DNA of 64,000 nucleotides from positions 8,173,001-8,237,000 of the forward strand of contig NZ_CP030038.1 of the NCBI RefSeq assembly GCF_015291725.1, read 5' to 3'. Positions 24,855 through 32,392 of this stretch are shown here, one piece after another; positions within the stretch are counted from its first letter, which is position 1, and the number at the start of each line of letters is the position of its first letter. A program made the translations under genes and the position numbers. The stretch is from Bradyrhizobium sp. CCBAU 51765. GTDB taxonomy: Bacteria; Pseudomonadota; Alphaproteobacteria; Rhizobiales; Xanthobacteraceae. The notes beneath the pieces were generated by a model. That model made no database searches. It was not told where the DNA came from and saw nothing but the letters and a program-made list of their open reading frames with translations.

Positions 24855-25006
24855 CTTCCTTCTCCCCTTGTGGGAGAAGGTGGCGCGAAGCGCCGGATGA
24901 GGGGTTCTCTCCGCGACTACAACTGGCGATGTGGGCGCGGAGAGAACCCCTCACCCGTCTCTCCGCTACGCGGCGAGCCACCCTCCCACAAGGGGAGAGG
25001 GGAAGA
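24855..25006. repeat. Interspersed palindromic repeat R2a, copy 2 (inverted)
   Basis: The inverted counterpart of 17970-18122: ends CTTCTCCCCTTGTGGGAGAAGG and CCCACAAGGGGAGAGGGGAAG, inner words CCGGATGAGGGG and AACCCCTCACCCGTCTC. It ends 8 bases before the stop codon of the ligase gene. Confidence 0.85.
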
Positions 25007-25014
25007 CAGGTCGG

Positions 25015-26865
25015 TTACAACCCGATCCACTTCCGCGACGCATCGTCATTCAACCGCGCCACCGCATCGGCACGCCGTGTCAGCACGGCGCGCTGGTTGA
25101 TGTAGCCCTTGTCGGTGATCTCGCCGCCGTCGACCGATGGCGGCTCGGCGAGCAGCAGCGCGCGTGTGGCGTGGCCGGAGGAGTTTCCGCTCTGCTGTTT
25201 CAGCCTTGCCAGCCCCTGCGCCACCGCGCTCCTGACCTTGTCATGCGCCAGCACGTCGGCCACGTCCGCCGTCTCGGGCAGCCCCGCGTGCCCGCGGCAG
25301 GCTGCGATATTGGGAAACACCAGGAAGCGCACCTCGTCGCCGCCATGGCCGGTGACGACGATGTCCTGCGCGAGCGGCGCCAGCGCGGCGATGCCGGCGA
25401 CTCGCAGCGTGCCGACGCTGACCCAGGTGCCGGAATTGAGCTTGAAGTCCTCGGCAACGCGACCGTCGAAGAACAGGCCGCGCTCAGGCCGCTCGGCGTC
25501 AGCAAGCTTCACGGCGTCGCCGATCAGATAGAAGCCCTCCTCGTCGAACGCCTGCCTGGTCAGCTCGGGCGCCTTCCAGTAGCCAGGCGTGACGTTGGGC
25601 CCGCGGACCCGCACCTCCAGCTTGTCGCCGGAGGTGACGAGTTTCAGCTCGGTGCCGGGAATGGGCACACCGATGTTTCCGGAGCGTTCGGCGAGGAAAT
25701 GACAATCGGTGGCGAGCGGTGAGGTTTCGGTCGAGCCCCAGGCCGAGACCATCGGCAACGCACGGCCGACGGTCTCGATGGAAAGCTGCTCCAGGGCATC
25801 CCAGAGATTCTGCGGCAGCGCGGCGCCGGCATAGAAGGCGAATTTCACCTCGCCGAAGAAGCGGCGGCGCAGTTCCTCGTCGCTGCGCAGCGCCGCGATC
25901 AGCATGTCGAAGCCGCGCGGCACGTTGAAATAGACCGTCGGCGTCACGCTTCTGAGATTGGCGAGCGACGTCGTGAACAGGCCGGGGGCAGGCTTGCCGC
26001 CGTCGATATAGAGCGAGCCGCCATTGCGCAGCACGAGGTTGAAATTGTGGTTGGCGCCGAAGGTGTGACTCCAGGGCAGCCAGTCGAGGATGACGAGATT
26101 GCCGCGGCTCTCTTCGAGAAAAGTCCAGGTCTGCGCCTTGGCTTGCTGACTGGAGGTCAGCATACGCTGGGTGTTGATGACCGCCTTGGGCGTGCCGGTC
26201 GAGCCTGACGTAAACAGGAGTTTCGCGACCGTATCCGGCGTGAGCGCGGCAAAGGCCCTTGCGACGTCGGGCGTCTCGGGCGTTGCCGCAACGGTGCGGA
26301 AGGCGAGTGCGCCATCGTCATCGGCATTGCCGCTGATGATCTGCGCCTGGTGCAGCGGCTCAATAGCTGTCAGCGCTGCCGCGAATGGCTTGGTCGCGGA
26401 GACGTAGATCGCGCCCGGCTCGAGCAGCGCGATCATGCTCTTGAGCTTGTCGAAGTCCCTCGACATCAGCGAATAGGCGGGCGAGATCGCGGCCGAGGGC
26501 ACGCCCACATGCTGGGCGGCAAGCGCGAGCAGCGCGTGGTCGATGCTGTTGTCGAAAAGAATCGCGAGCGGGCGCTCTGCGCAAAGACCCTGCCCCAGAA
26601 TCCAGGATGCGGCGGCGCGCACCTTCCGCAGTGCCTGGGCATAGGTGACGGTGGTCCAGGGCGCTTCGACAGTGCCGCGTTCGGCCAGGAAGATCGCATC
26701 CGGCGTTTGCCTCGCCCATTGCTCCAACCAGTCGCCGACGCAACGCGCGCCGTCGCGCAACGGATCGGGCGATCGCAGCACGATGCTGCCGTCGGCGCGT
26801 TGCTCCGCGATCGTCCTTGGTGTTGCGAACAGGCCTGCAACGTCACCATCTGGGGCGACTGTCAT
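25015..26865 (-). CDS. Feruloyl/coumaroyl-CoA synthetase-like ligase
   Basis: 616 residues, ANL (acyl-adenylate) superfamily. The ATP motif is LLFTSGSTGTPKA (around residue 215), the second adenylate motif is AWGSTETSP, and the hinge is near DGRVAEDFKLNSGTWV. The N-terminus (TPRTIAEQRADGSIVLRSPDPL) is characteristic of Fcs proteins that activate hydroxycinnamates. Start ATG 26865 is set by GGAGGAAACAC upstream; the open frame continues another 239 codons upstream, antisense to the next gene, and that part is not real. It is divergent from a MarR-type gene with a palindromic operator candidate between them, the arrangement of CouR/FerC-type control. An enoyl-CoA hydratase-aldolase is not present nearby. 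Confidence 0.9.
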   Translation of the reverse strand: MTVAPDGDVAGLFATPRTIAEQRADGSIVLRSPDPLRDGARCVGDWLEQWARQTPDAIFLAERGTVEAPWTTVTYAQALRKVRAAASWILGQGLCAERPLAILFDNSIDHALLALAAQHVGVPSAAISPAYSLMSRDFDKLKSMIALLEPGAIYVSATKPFAAALTAIEPLHQAQIISGNADDDGALAFRTVAATPETPDVARAFAALTPDTVAKLLFTSGSTGTPKAVINTQRMLTSSQQAKAQTWTFLEESRGNLVILDWLPWSHTFGANHNFNLVLRNGGSLYIDGGKPAPGLFTTSLANLRSVTPTVYFNVPRGFDMLIAALRSDEELRRRFFGEVKFAFYAGAALPQNLWDALEQLSIETVGRALPMVSAWGSTETSPLATDCHFLAERSGNIGVPIPGTELKLVTSGDKLEVRVRGPNVTPGYWKAPELTRQAFDEEGFYLIGDAVKLADAERPERGLFFDGRVAEDFKLNSGTWVSVGTLRVAGIAALAPLAQDIVVTGHGGDEVRFLVFPNIAACRGHAGLPETADVADVLAHDKVRSAVAQGLARLKQQSGNSSGHATRALLLAEPPSVDGGEITDKGYINQRAVLTRRADAVARLNDDASRKWIGL

Positions 26866-26943
26866 GTGTTTCCTCCTCCGCCCGGATGTGGGATCGGCCG
26901 CAGCCTCGTCCGGGCCGCTTTGGCCATAATGTTGGGCACGGCA

Positions 26944-26964
26944 ATTGTTGTCGTCAACAACAAT
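26944..26964. promoter_or_regulatory. Palindromic operator candidate between ligase and marR genes
   Basis: Arms ATTGTTGT and ACAACAAT flank a 5-base centre. It lies in the 150-bp divergent region between the CoA ligase (start 26865, minus) and the MarR-type gene (start 27016, plus), the expected place for a MarR repressor site that controls both genes. Confidence 0.6.
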
Positions 26965-27015
26965 CTTTCTCTCGGATCCGCGAGGCGCTAGGGTTGCGCG
27001 ACAGGAGAGATCGAC

Positions 27016-27522
27016 GTGACAGCCAGCGCAGCCCGGGCCGACGGCCGCCCCTCCCCACGCAAGCGCGCCGGGAACGGCGCCGCATCTCGCGACGTCACCG
27101 ACGATGTCGGCCTCGACGCACTGGCCGGCCATGCCGGCTATGCGGTGCGGCGCTTCCAGATCTGGATCTTTCAGGACTTCATCAAGACGCTCGGCGAGGT
27201 CGACATCCGGCCGACGCAATATTCGGTGCTGACGGTGGTCGGCGCCAATCCGGGCCTGTCGCAGATGGCGGTGGCCAAGCGCCTCGGCATCGAGCGCGCC
27301 CGGCTGGTGCACCTGCTCGACAGCCTCGAACAGCGCAAGCTGGTGAAGCGGATCAAGTCCAGGAAGGACCGGCGCTCCCATGCCTTGCACCTCACGGCGC
27401 AGGGCGAGACCGCGCTGGCGAAGTTCAAGCGGCTCGCGGCTGAGCACGAGCGGCACGTCGAGGCGAAGATCGGCAGGGCGAACAGGGCGCACCTGCTCCG
27501 GATCCTCGCCGGCTTCACCTGA
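27016..27522 (+). CDS. MarR-family regulator of hydroxycinnamate type
   Basis: 168 residues, GTG start with CAGGAGAGATCGAC upstream. N-terminal low-complexity tail (about 35 residues), then the winged helix (recognition part KRLGIERARLVHLLDSLEQR, wing SRKDRRSHALHLT). Its divergent arrangement with the feruloyl/coumaroyl-CoA synthetase-like gene matches CouR and FerC/FerR, which are repressors released by the hydroxycinnamoyl-CoA thioester. Assignment of ligand is inferred. Confidence 0.88.
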   Translation: MTASAARADGRPSPRKRAGNGAASRDVTDDVGLDALAGHAGYAVRRFQIWIFQDFIKTLGEVDIRPTQYSVLTVVGANPGLSQMAVAKRLGIERARLVHLLDSLEQRKLVKRIKSRKDRRSHALHLTAQGETALAKFKRLAAEHERHVEAKIGRANRAHLLRILAGFT

Positions 27523-27612
27523 CCCCGATCTGCCCATGATTTGGGCATATGCACGTCGCGGGTCGCCGGCGCGCGCGCTCACGCCCCTGCCGAAATATCT
27601 CCCAACCTACTG

Positions 27613-27622
27613 ATCGTACGAT
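27613..27622. promoter_or_regulatory. Short palindrome upstream of atzF, GntR operator candidate
   Basis: ATCGTACGAT is a perfect 10-base palindrome with the GT-AC core seen in FCD-type GntR operators. A TGTACA (27654-27659) lies 32 bases further on. Both lie in the atzF leader, and a GntR regulator gene is nearby (29670-30392). The evidence is only motif-like. Confidence 0.3.
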
Positions 27623-27717
27623 AGTATCCCGGGCAATCGTCCTGCCCGGATAATGTACACAATGGCACATCGCTTGCTTCACTCCGGGTGAGGACATGTT
27701 GCCGGAGTTTTGTCGCC

Positions 27718-29526
27718 ATGGGGGCTGAGCAGCCTGAAACGATCGCCGCGATTGTGGCCGCGCACCGCGCGGGCCGGCTTTCGCCGGCGCAGACGGTCGT
27801 GCGGGCCTATCAGCGCATCCGCGACCACAATGACCCCGCCGTGTTCATCAGCCTGCGCGACGAGAAGGACGCGATCGCGGAGGCCGAGAAGCTTGCCGCC
27901 CGCGCGGATGCCGCCAGTCTGCCGCTCTATGGTGTGCCGGTCGCGGTGAAGGACAATATCGACGCGCTGGGCTTTCCGACCACGGCCGCCTGCCCGGCCT
28001 TCTCCTACACGCCGGCGCACGATTCGACCGCCGTGGAGCGCCTGCGCGCCGCCGGCGCCATCATCATCGGCAAGACCAATCTCGACCAGTTCGCGACCGG
28101 CCTCGTCGGCGTCCGTTCGCCCTACGGCATCCCCAAGAACTCGATCCGCGAGGATCTCATTCCCGGCGGCTCGAGCTCGGGCTCAGCGGTCGCCGTCGGC
28201 GCCGGGCTCGTGCCGCTGTCGCTCGGGACCGACACCGCCGGCTCCGGCCGCGTGCCGGCGATGCTCAACAACATCGTCGGACTGAAGCCGAGCCTCGGCA
28301 TGATCTCGACGGCAGGCCTCGTGCCGGCCTGCCGCACGCTCGACTGCATCTCGGTGTTCGCACTGACGGTGGACGACGCCGCCCTCGCGCTGTCGGTGAT
28401 TGCGGGACCGGACCAGGCCGATCCGTTCTCGCGCGACCGGCCGCTTGGCGCGATCACGCCGTTGCCGGAAAACTTGCGCCTGGGCGTGCCGCGCAACGGG
28501 CAACTGATCTTCTTCGGCGACAAGAAAGCGGAAGCCGCTTACGGCGATGCACTGAAGCGATGGACTGCGCTTGGCGCCACATTGGTCGAGTTCGACCTCG
28601 AGCCGTTCTACGAGACGGCGCGCCTGCTCTATGAGGGTCCCTGGGTCGCCGAGCGTTATCTCGTGATCAAGGACCTGCTCGCCTCCGCGCCCGACACGAT
28701 CCATCCCGTGACGCGCGAGATCACCGCCGCCGGCGCGCGGCTGACCGCGGCGGAAACCTTCTCGGCGCTCTATCGCCTGCAAGGGCTGCGCAAGACCGCC
28801 GAGCGGACGTTCGCCAATATTGACGCGCTGGTGCTGCCGACGGCACCGACGGCCTACACGACCGCACAGGTGCTCGCCAACCCGATCGAGCTCAACAGCC
28901 GTCTCGGCACCTACACCAATTTCGTCAACCTGCTCGACCTCTGCGGCCTCGCCTTACCCGCATCGATGCGCAGCGACGGCATTCCGTTCGGCATCACACT
29001 GCTCGCACCCGCAGGCCGCGATGCGCTGCTCGCCAGCATCGGCCGCGTCTTCCATGCGGATACCCAGCTGAGCCTCGGCGCAAAGGGCACGGCGCAAGCG
29101 CCGCTCGCGGCGCTTGCCACCAGTAGCAACGACGAAATTCCGATCGCGGTGGTCGGCGCGCACCTCTCCGGCATGGCGCTGAACGGCGAATTGACGGCGT
29201 TGAACGGAAAGCTGATCGAGGCGACGAAGACTGCGCCCGACTACAAGCTCTATGCGCTGAAGACCACGCCGCCGAAGCCGGGCCTGCTGCGCGTCGCAGC
29301 CGGCAAGGGCGCGTCGATCGAGCTGGAAATCTGGTCACTGTCGCCGTCCGCCTTCGGCAAGTTCGTCGACGCGATTCCCGCGCCGATGGCGATCGGCACG
29401 ATCAGGCTTGCGGATGGCCGCAGCATGAAGGGTTTTCTCGTCGAGCCGGAAGTGCTGGGCGAGGCGCACGACATCACGGCGTATGGGGGATGGCGCGCCT
29501 TCATGAAGGAAGCCGCGACAGCGTAG
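27718..29526 (+). CDS. atzF: Allophanate hydrolase AtzF
   Basis: 602 residues. The amidase domain carries the Ser-cisSer-Lys triad K78, S152 and S176 with exactly the spacing of AtzF (Lys +74 +98). A C-terminal domain of about 150 residues follows the amidase domain, as in AtzF. The start ATG 27718 is preferred to an upstream codon at 27688 because the family begins here. The enzyme cleaves allophanate to ammonia and carbon dioxide. It is not next to a urea carboxylase gene; instead it converges on an operon with AtzE, AtzG and AtzH homologues, which supply allophanate in cyanuric acid-type pathways. Confidence 0.92.
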   Translation: MGAEQPETIAAIVAAHRAGRLSPAQTVVRAYQRIRDHNDPAVFISLRDEKDAIAEAEKLAARADAASLPLYGVPVAVKDNIDALGFPTTAACPAFSYTPAHDSTAVERLRAAGAIIIGKTNLDQFATGLVGVRSPYGIPKNSIREDLIPGGSSSGSAVAVGAGLVPLSLGTDTAGSGRVPAMLNNIVGLKPSLGMISTAGLVPACRTLDCISVFALTVDDAALALSVIAGPDQADPFSRDRPLGAITPLPENLRLGVPRNGQLIFFGDKKAEAAYGDALKRWTALGATLVEFDLEPFYETARLLYEGPWVAERYLVIKDLLASAPDTIHPVTREITAAGARLTAAETFSALYRLQGLRKTAERTFANIDALVLPTAPTAYTTAQVLANPIELNSRLGTYTNFVNLLDLCGLALPASMRSDGIPFGITLLAPAGRDALLASIGRVFHADTQLSLGAKGTAQAPLAALATSSNDEIPIAVVGAHLSGMALNGELTALNGKLIEATKTAPDYKLYALKTTPPKPGLLRVAAGKGASIELEIWSLSPSAFGKFVDAIPAPMAIGTIRLADGRSMKGFLVEPEVLGEAHDITAYGGWRAFMKEAATA

Positions 29527-29531
29527 GTCTC

Positions 29532-29653
29532 GTAGGGTGGGCAAAGCGACTTGTCCGCCGTAGCTCGAAGAGCGAAGGCGGAAGCGTGCCCACCATTCCG
29601 TCCATCATGAAGAAGATCGTGGGCACGGCGCTTTGCGCCTTTGCCCACCCTAC
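29532..29653. repeat. Interspersed palindromic repeat R4, copy 1
   Basis: Outer arms GTAGGGTGGGCAAAG and CTTTGCCCACCCTAC-like, inner words GCGTGCCCACC and GTGGGCACGGCGC. A second copy is at 57601-57696. It lies between the convergent atzF and GntR genes, starting five bases after the atzF stop. Confidence 0.85.
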
Positions 29654-29669
29654 GGCACCACGTGTGCGG

Positions 29670-30392
29670 CTACACCGACACCGCGTAGATCTCGTACTCC
29701 CCGCGCACCAATTCGATATGCGCGCGCATCGCCGCTGCCGCACCCTGCTTGTCGCCGCGCATGATGGCGACGACGACGCGGTCGTGCTCGGCTTGCGACT
29801 TGGCGAGGCGGCCGAGATTGCGGAACTGGGCGCGTCGAAACGGCTGCACCCGGACGCGGGTGGCGAGCGTGATCTCGGCGATGTAGCCGTTCTGCGAACC
29901 GGCGTAGATCGCGTTGTGGAAGCGCTCGTTGACCTCGTGGAAGCGCTCGGGATTGCCGGTGTAGCTCAGCACCCGCAGCTCCTCGTGGATGGCCTCCAGG
30001 CCGTGACGCTCGGCCGCCGACATGCGTTCGGCGGCAAGGCCCGCGCACAACGCCTCGAGCTCCGCCATCGCCTCGAACATGCCTTTCAGCCGCTCGACGG
30101 ATGGCCGCGCCACCACCGCCCCGCGATGGGGCTGCGCCTCGACCAGCCCGCTCGCAACCAGCTGGCGCAGCGCCTCGCGGACCGGGGTGCGCGAGACGTT
30201 GAAGCGCCGCGCGATGTCGGTCTCGTCCAGCGGCGCGCCCGGCGCCAGCATCCCGCGCACGATCTCGTCGGCAAGTTGAAGACGCAGTTCCTCGGCGCGC
30301 GTGACCTTCTGCACCGATGGCAGTGCCCGGTCGACGCGGGGCACCACCGGCTCGGCCGGCAATGTTCCCCGCGGAAGATCATCAAGCGTCAT
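29670..30392 (-). CDS. GntR-family regulator (FCD domain)
   Basis: 240 residues. N-terminal winged helix (ARRFNVSRTPVREALRQLV, residues about 66-84), then the all-helical FCD ligand-binding domain with its metal-binding acidic and His residues (ERFHEVNERFHNAIY and EHDRVVVAI). The ATG 30392 overlaps the end of the AtzH-like gene (30389) by 4 bp, so it is the last gene of the atz/importer operon and probably regulates it. Possible operators are the palindromes at 27613 and 38115. Confidence 0.9.
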   Translation of the reverse strand: MTLDDLPRGTLPAEPVVPRVDRALPSVQKVTRAEELRLQLADEIVRGMLAPGAPLDETDIARRFNVSRTPVREALRQLVASGLVEAQPHRGAVVARPSVERLKGMFEAMAELEALCAGLAAERMSAAERHGLEAIHEELRVLSYTGNPERFHEVNERFHNAIYAGSQNGYIAEITLATRVRVQPFRRAQFRNLGRLAKSQAEHDRVVVAIMRGDKQGAAAAMRAHIELVRGEYEIYAVSV

Positions 30393-30784
30393 ACGGTCTC
30401 TTTCGGCTCGTCGATGATGCTGACATGAGCCGCGACGACGCGCCAGCCCTCCGGGAAGCGAATCCACGTCTGCATCTGCCGGCCGACCTTGCCGGGCGCC
30501 GTGTCGCGATAGAACAAGGTGGAGGCCACGGCCGTATCGCGGCCGTAGCTGGTGATCACCGTCCTTGCGGTGCGCCGGTTCAACCCGACCGGCGAGCGTG
30601 CGGCGCGGAAGCCGGAGATCGCCTCATAGCCGTAGAGGTTCTCGCCGATGCCGTAGCGCAGCGTACGGGGATCGTTGCGAAAGAGCTCGCCGAGCGCGGC
30701 GACGTCGTTGCTGACGAGGGCCTGCTCATAGCGCTCGAACGCGGCTTTGACTTCCGCGATCACCTCGGGGAGATCGATCTCCAT
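30389..30784 (-). CDS. atzH: AtzH/HpxZ-like small enzyme (DUF3225, SnoaL-like fold)
   Basis: 131 residues starting MEIDLPEV at 30784; the open frame extends upstream but only into the AtzE gene. It is a cone-shaped SnoaL-like protein of the DUF3225 family, which includes AtzH and HpxZ. In Pseudomonas sp. ADP, AtzH works with AtzE-AtzG and AtzF in cyanuric acid breakdown and is reported as an amidohydrolase that acts on a dead-end intermediate; HpxZ occurs in purine (oxamate) clusters. The gene overlaps the GntR gene by 4 bp and follows atzE after one base. Confidence 0.85.
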   Translation of the reverse strand: MEIDLPEVIAEVKAAFERYEQALVSNDVAALGELFRNDPRTLRYGIGENLYGYEAISGFRAARSPVGLNRRTARTVITSYGRDTAVASTLFYRDTAPGKVGRQMQTWIRFPEGWRVVAAHVSIIDEPKETV

Positions 30785-30785
30785 C

Positions 30786-32180
30786 TCAAAATCCTCTTGG
30801 CGCGGGCGCCGCGACGACGCCCATCTTCTCCAATGCGTGCGCGACGCGCAGCGCGATGTCCTCGCGCCAGGGCGCACAGATGATCTGCACGCCGATCGGC
30901 AGCGGCTCGAGTGGCACGGGCACGGCCACGACCGGCAGGCCGATGAACGAGATCGGCTGGGTGTGGATGCCGATATTGGCGCGCACCGGCAGCTCGACGC
31001 CGTCGAGGTTGAAATTCACCTGGCCGAGTTTCGGCGCGGTGCAGGGCGTCGCCGGCGCCAGCAGCACGTCGACCGATCTGAATATCTCGGCAAGCTGCGC
31101 GCGATACCAGCGGCGGAATTTCTGCGCGCGATCGACCAGCGGGGCCGGCACCATGGCGCCCGCGATCAGCCGGTCGCGTACGGCCGGATCGAAGTCGTTC
31201 GGGCGCTTACGCAGGCGATCGAGGTGCAGCGAGGCGCCTTCGGTGGTGGTGATGACATAGGCCGCGGCACGGGCGCGCGAGGCTTCAGGCACGTCGATGA
31301 CTTTCGTCGCACCAAGCGCCTTGGCAACGCGGCTGACGGCTTCGACCGCTTCCGGAAACACGTTCTTCTGGAAGTGACCGCCGGCAACGGCGATGCGTAG
31401 ATCCGAGACCGGATTGGCGAGCAGCGGCAGCGTCGGTTCCAGCCCACGCGTGGTGCAGGCGGCATCGTCCGCATCCGGCCCCTGCATCACGTCATAGGCG
31501 AGCGCGAGGTCGGCGACGGAGCGCGCGAACGGACCGAGATGATCGAGGCTCGCCACGAACGGGAATGACCGCGCCCGCGACAACCGGCCATAGGTCGGCT
31601 TCAGGCCAAAGATGCCGCAGAACGACGACGGCACGCGGATCGAGCCGTTGGTGTCCGAGCCGAGCGCAATCGGAACCAGCGCGCCGCCGACGGCGCTGCC
31701 CGAGCCGCCCGACGAGCCGCCGCTCATCCGCGTGGTGTCGTGCGGATTGCGCGAGGGGCCGTCGTGGACGTTCTCGCCGGTGAAGTCGTAGGCGTATTCG
31801 CCCATGTTGAGCGCGCCGACGAGGACCGCCCCGGCCGCTTCCATCCGCTCGATCAGCGCCGCATCGCGCTTGGCGGGCGCGAGGTCGCGGTTGATCTTCG
31901 AGCCCGCGCGCGTCGAAAGGCCCGCGACGTCGAACAGGTTCTTCACCGCGAACGGCACGCCGGCGAGCGCGCCGGCTTTCTTTCCCGCCGCGATATCGGC
32001 GTCGATCGCGCGGGCTTTCGCGCGGGCACGCTCGGCGGTGACGTCGGTAAAGGCGTTGAGGACGGTGTCGTGCTGCTTGATGCGCGCGAGCGCGGCTTCG
32101 GTGGCATCGAGCGCGGACATCTTGCCGCCCGCAACCGCACTCGCGATCTCGGAGGCCATCATCTCTGGCTTGGTGGTCAT
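30786..32180 (-). CDS. atzE: AtzE/HpxY-like amidase (1-carboxybiuret hydrolase catalytic subunit type)
   Basis: 464 residues, amidase signature family. Triad K80, S156, S180 (motifs FAVKN, GGSSGGSGSAV, DTNGS). It is 7 bp downstream of the small AtzG-like gene and 1 bp upstream of the AtzH-like gene. AtzE needs AtzG for activity and converts 1-carboxybiuret to urea-1,3-dicarboxylate; the paralogue HpxY belongs to purine breakdown. The presence of AtzF nearby favours the carboxybiuret/allophanate route, but the true substrate is uncertain. Confidence 0.88.
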   Translation of the reverse strand: MTTKPEMMASEIASAVAGGKMSALDATEAALARIKQHDTVLNAFTDVTAERARAKARAIDADIAAGKKAGALAGVPFAVKNLFDVAGLSTRAGSKINRDLAPAKRDAALIERMEAAGAVLVGALNMGEYAYDFTGENVHDGPSRNPHDTTRMSGGSSGGSGSAVGGALVPIALGSDTNGSIRVPSSFCGIFGLKPTYGRLSRARSFPFVASLDHLGPFARSVADLALAYDVMQGPDADDAACTTRGLEPTLPLLANPVSDLRIAVAGGHFQKNVFPEAVEAVSRVAKALGATKVIDVPEASRARAAAYVITTTEGASLHLDRLRKRPNDFDPAVRDRLIAGAMVPAPLVDRAQKFRRWYRAQLAEIFRSVDVLLAPATPCTAPKLGQVNFNLDGVELPVRANIGIHTQPISFIGLPVVAVPVPLEPLPIGVQIICAPWREDIALRVAHALEKMGVVAAPAPRGF

Positions 32181-32187
32181 GGCGGCA

Positions 32188-32367
32188 TCAGGCCGTAAAG
32201 ACGGGCGCCGGCTCGGTCTCGTCCGGCAGCGCGAATTCGTCGACGAGACGGGCGAGCCGCAGCGAGACCTCGAGGTTGGCGCGCACCGCGGGCCTCCAGG
32301 CCTCCTCGAGCGGCAGCGCCAGCGCCTTCGATACGGCGTCGATATAGTCGTCCAGGGGTTCGGCCAT
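32188..32367 (-). CDS. atzG: AtzG/HpxX-like small subunit (DUF4089)
   Basis: 59 residues from ATG 32367 (a GTG one codon upstream is also possible). The central motif LEEAWRPAVRANLEVSLRLA is typical of the DUF4089 family, whose member AtzG binds and completes the AtzE amidase. It is only 25 bp after the ATPase gene and 7 bp before atzE. Confidence 0.88.
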   Translation of the reverse strand: MAEPLDDYIDAVSKALALPLEEAWRPAVRANLEVSLRLARLVDEFALPDETEPAPVFTA

Positions 32368-32392
32368 CACGCTCTCAACAATCAGTGCGCTC

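Noticed and set aside
26866..27582. Extension of the CoA ligase frame by 239 codons at its N-terminus
   Set aside because: The extra part is antisense to the MarR-type gene and crosses the divergent promoter. A strong GGAGGAAACAC before ATG 26865 and the family's usual N-terminus fix the start.
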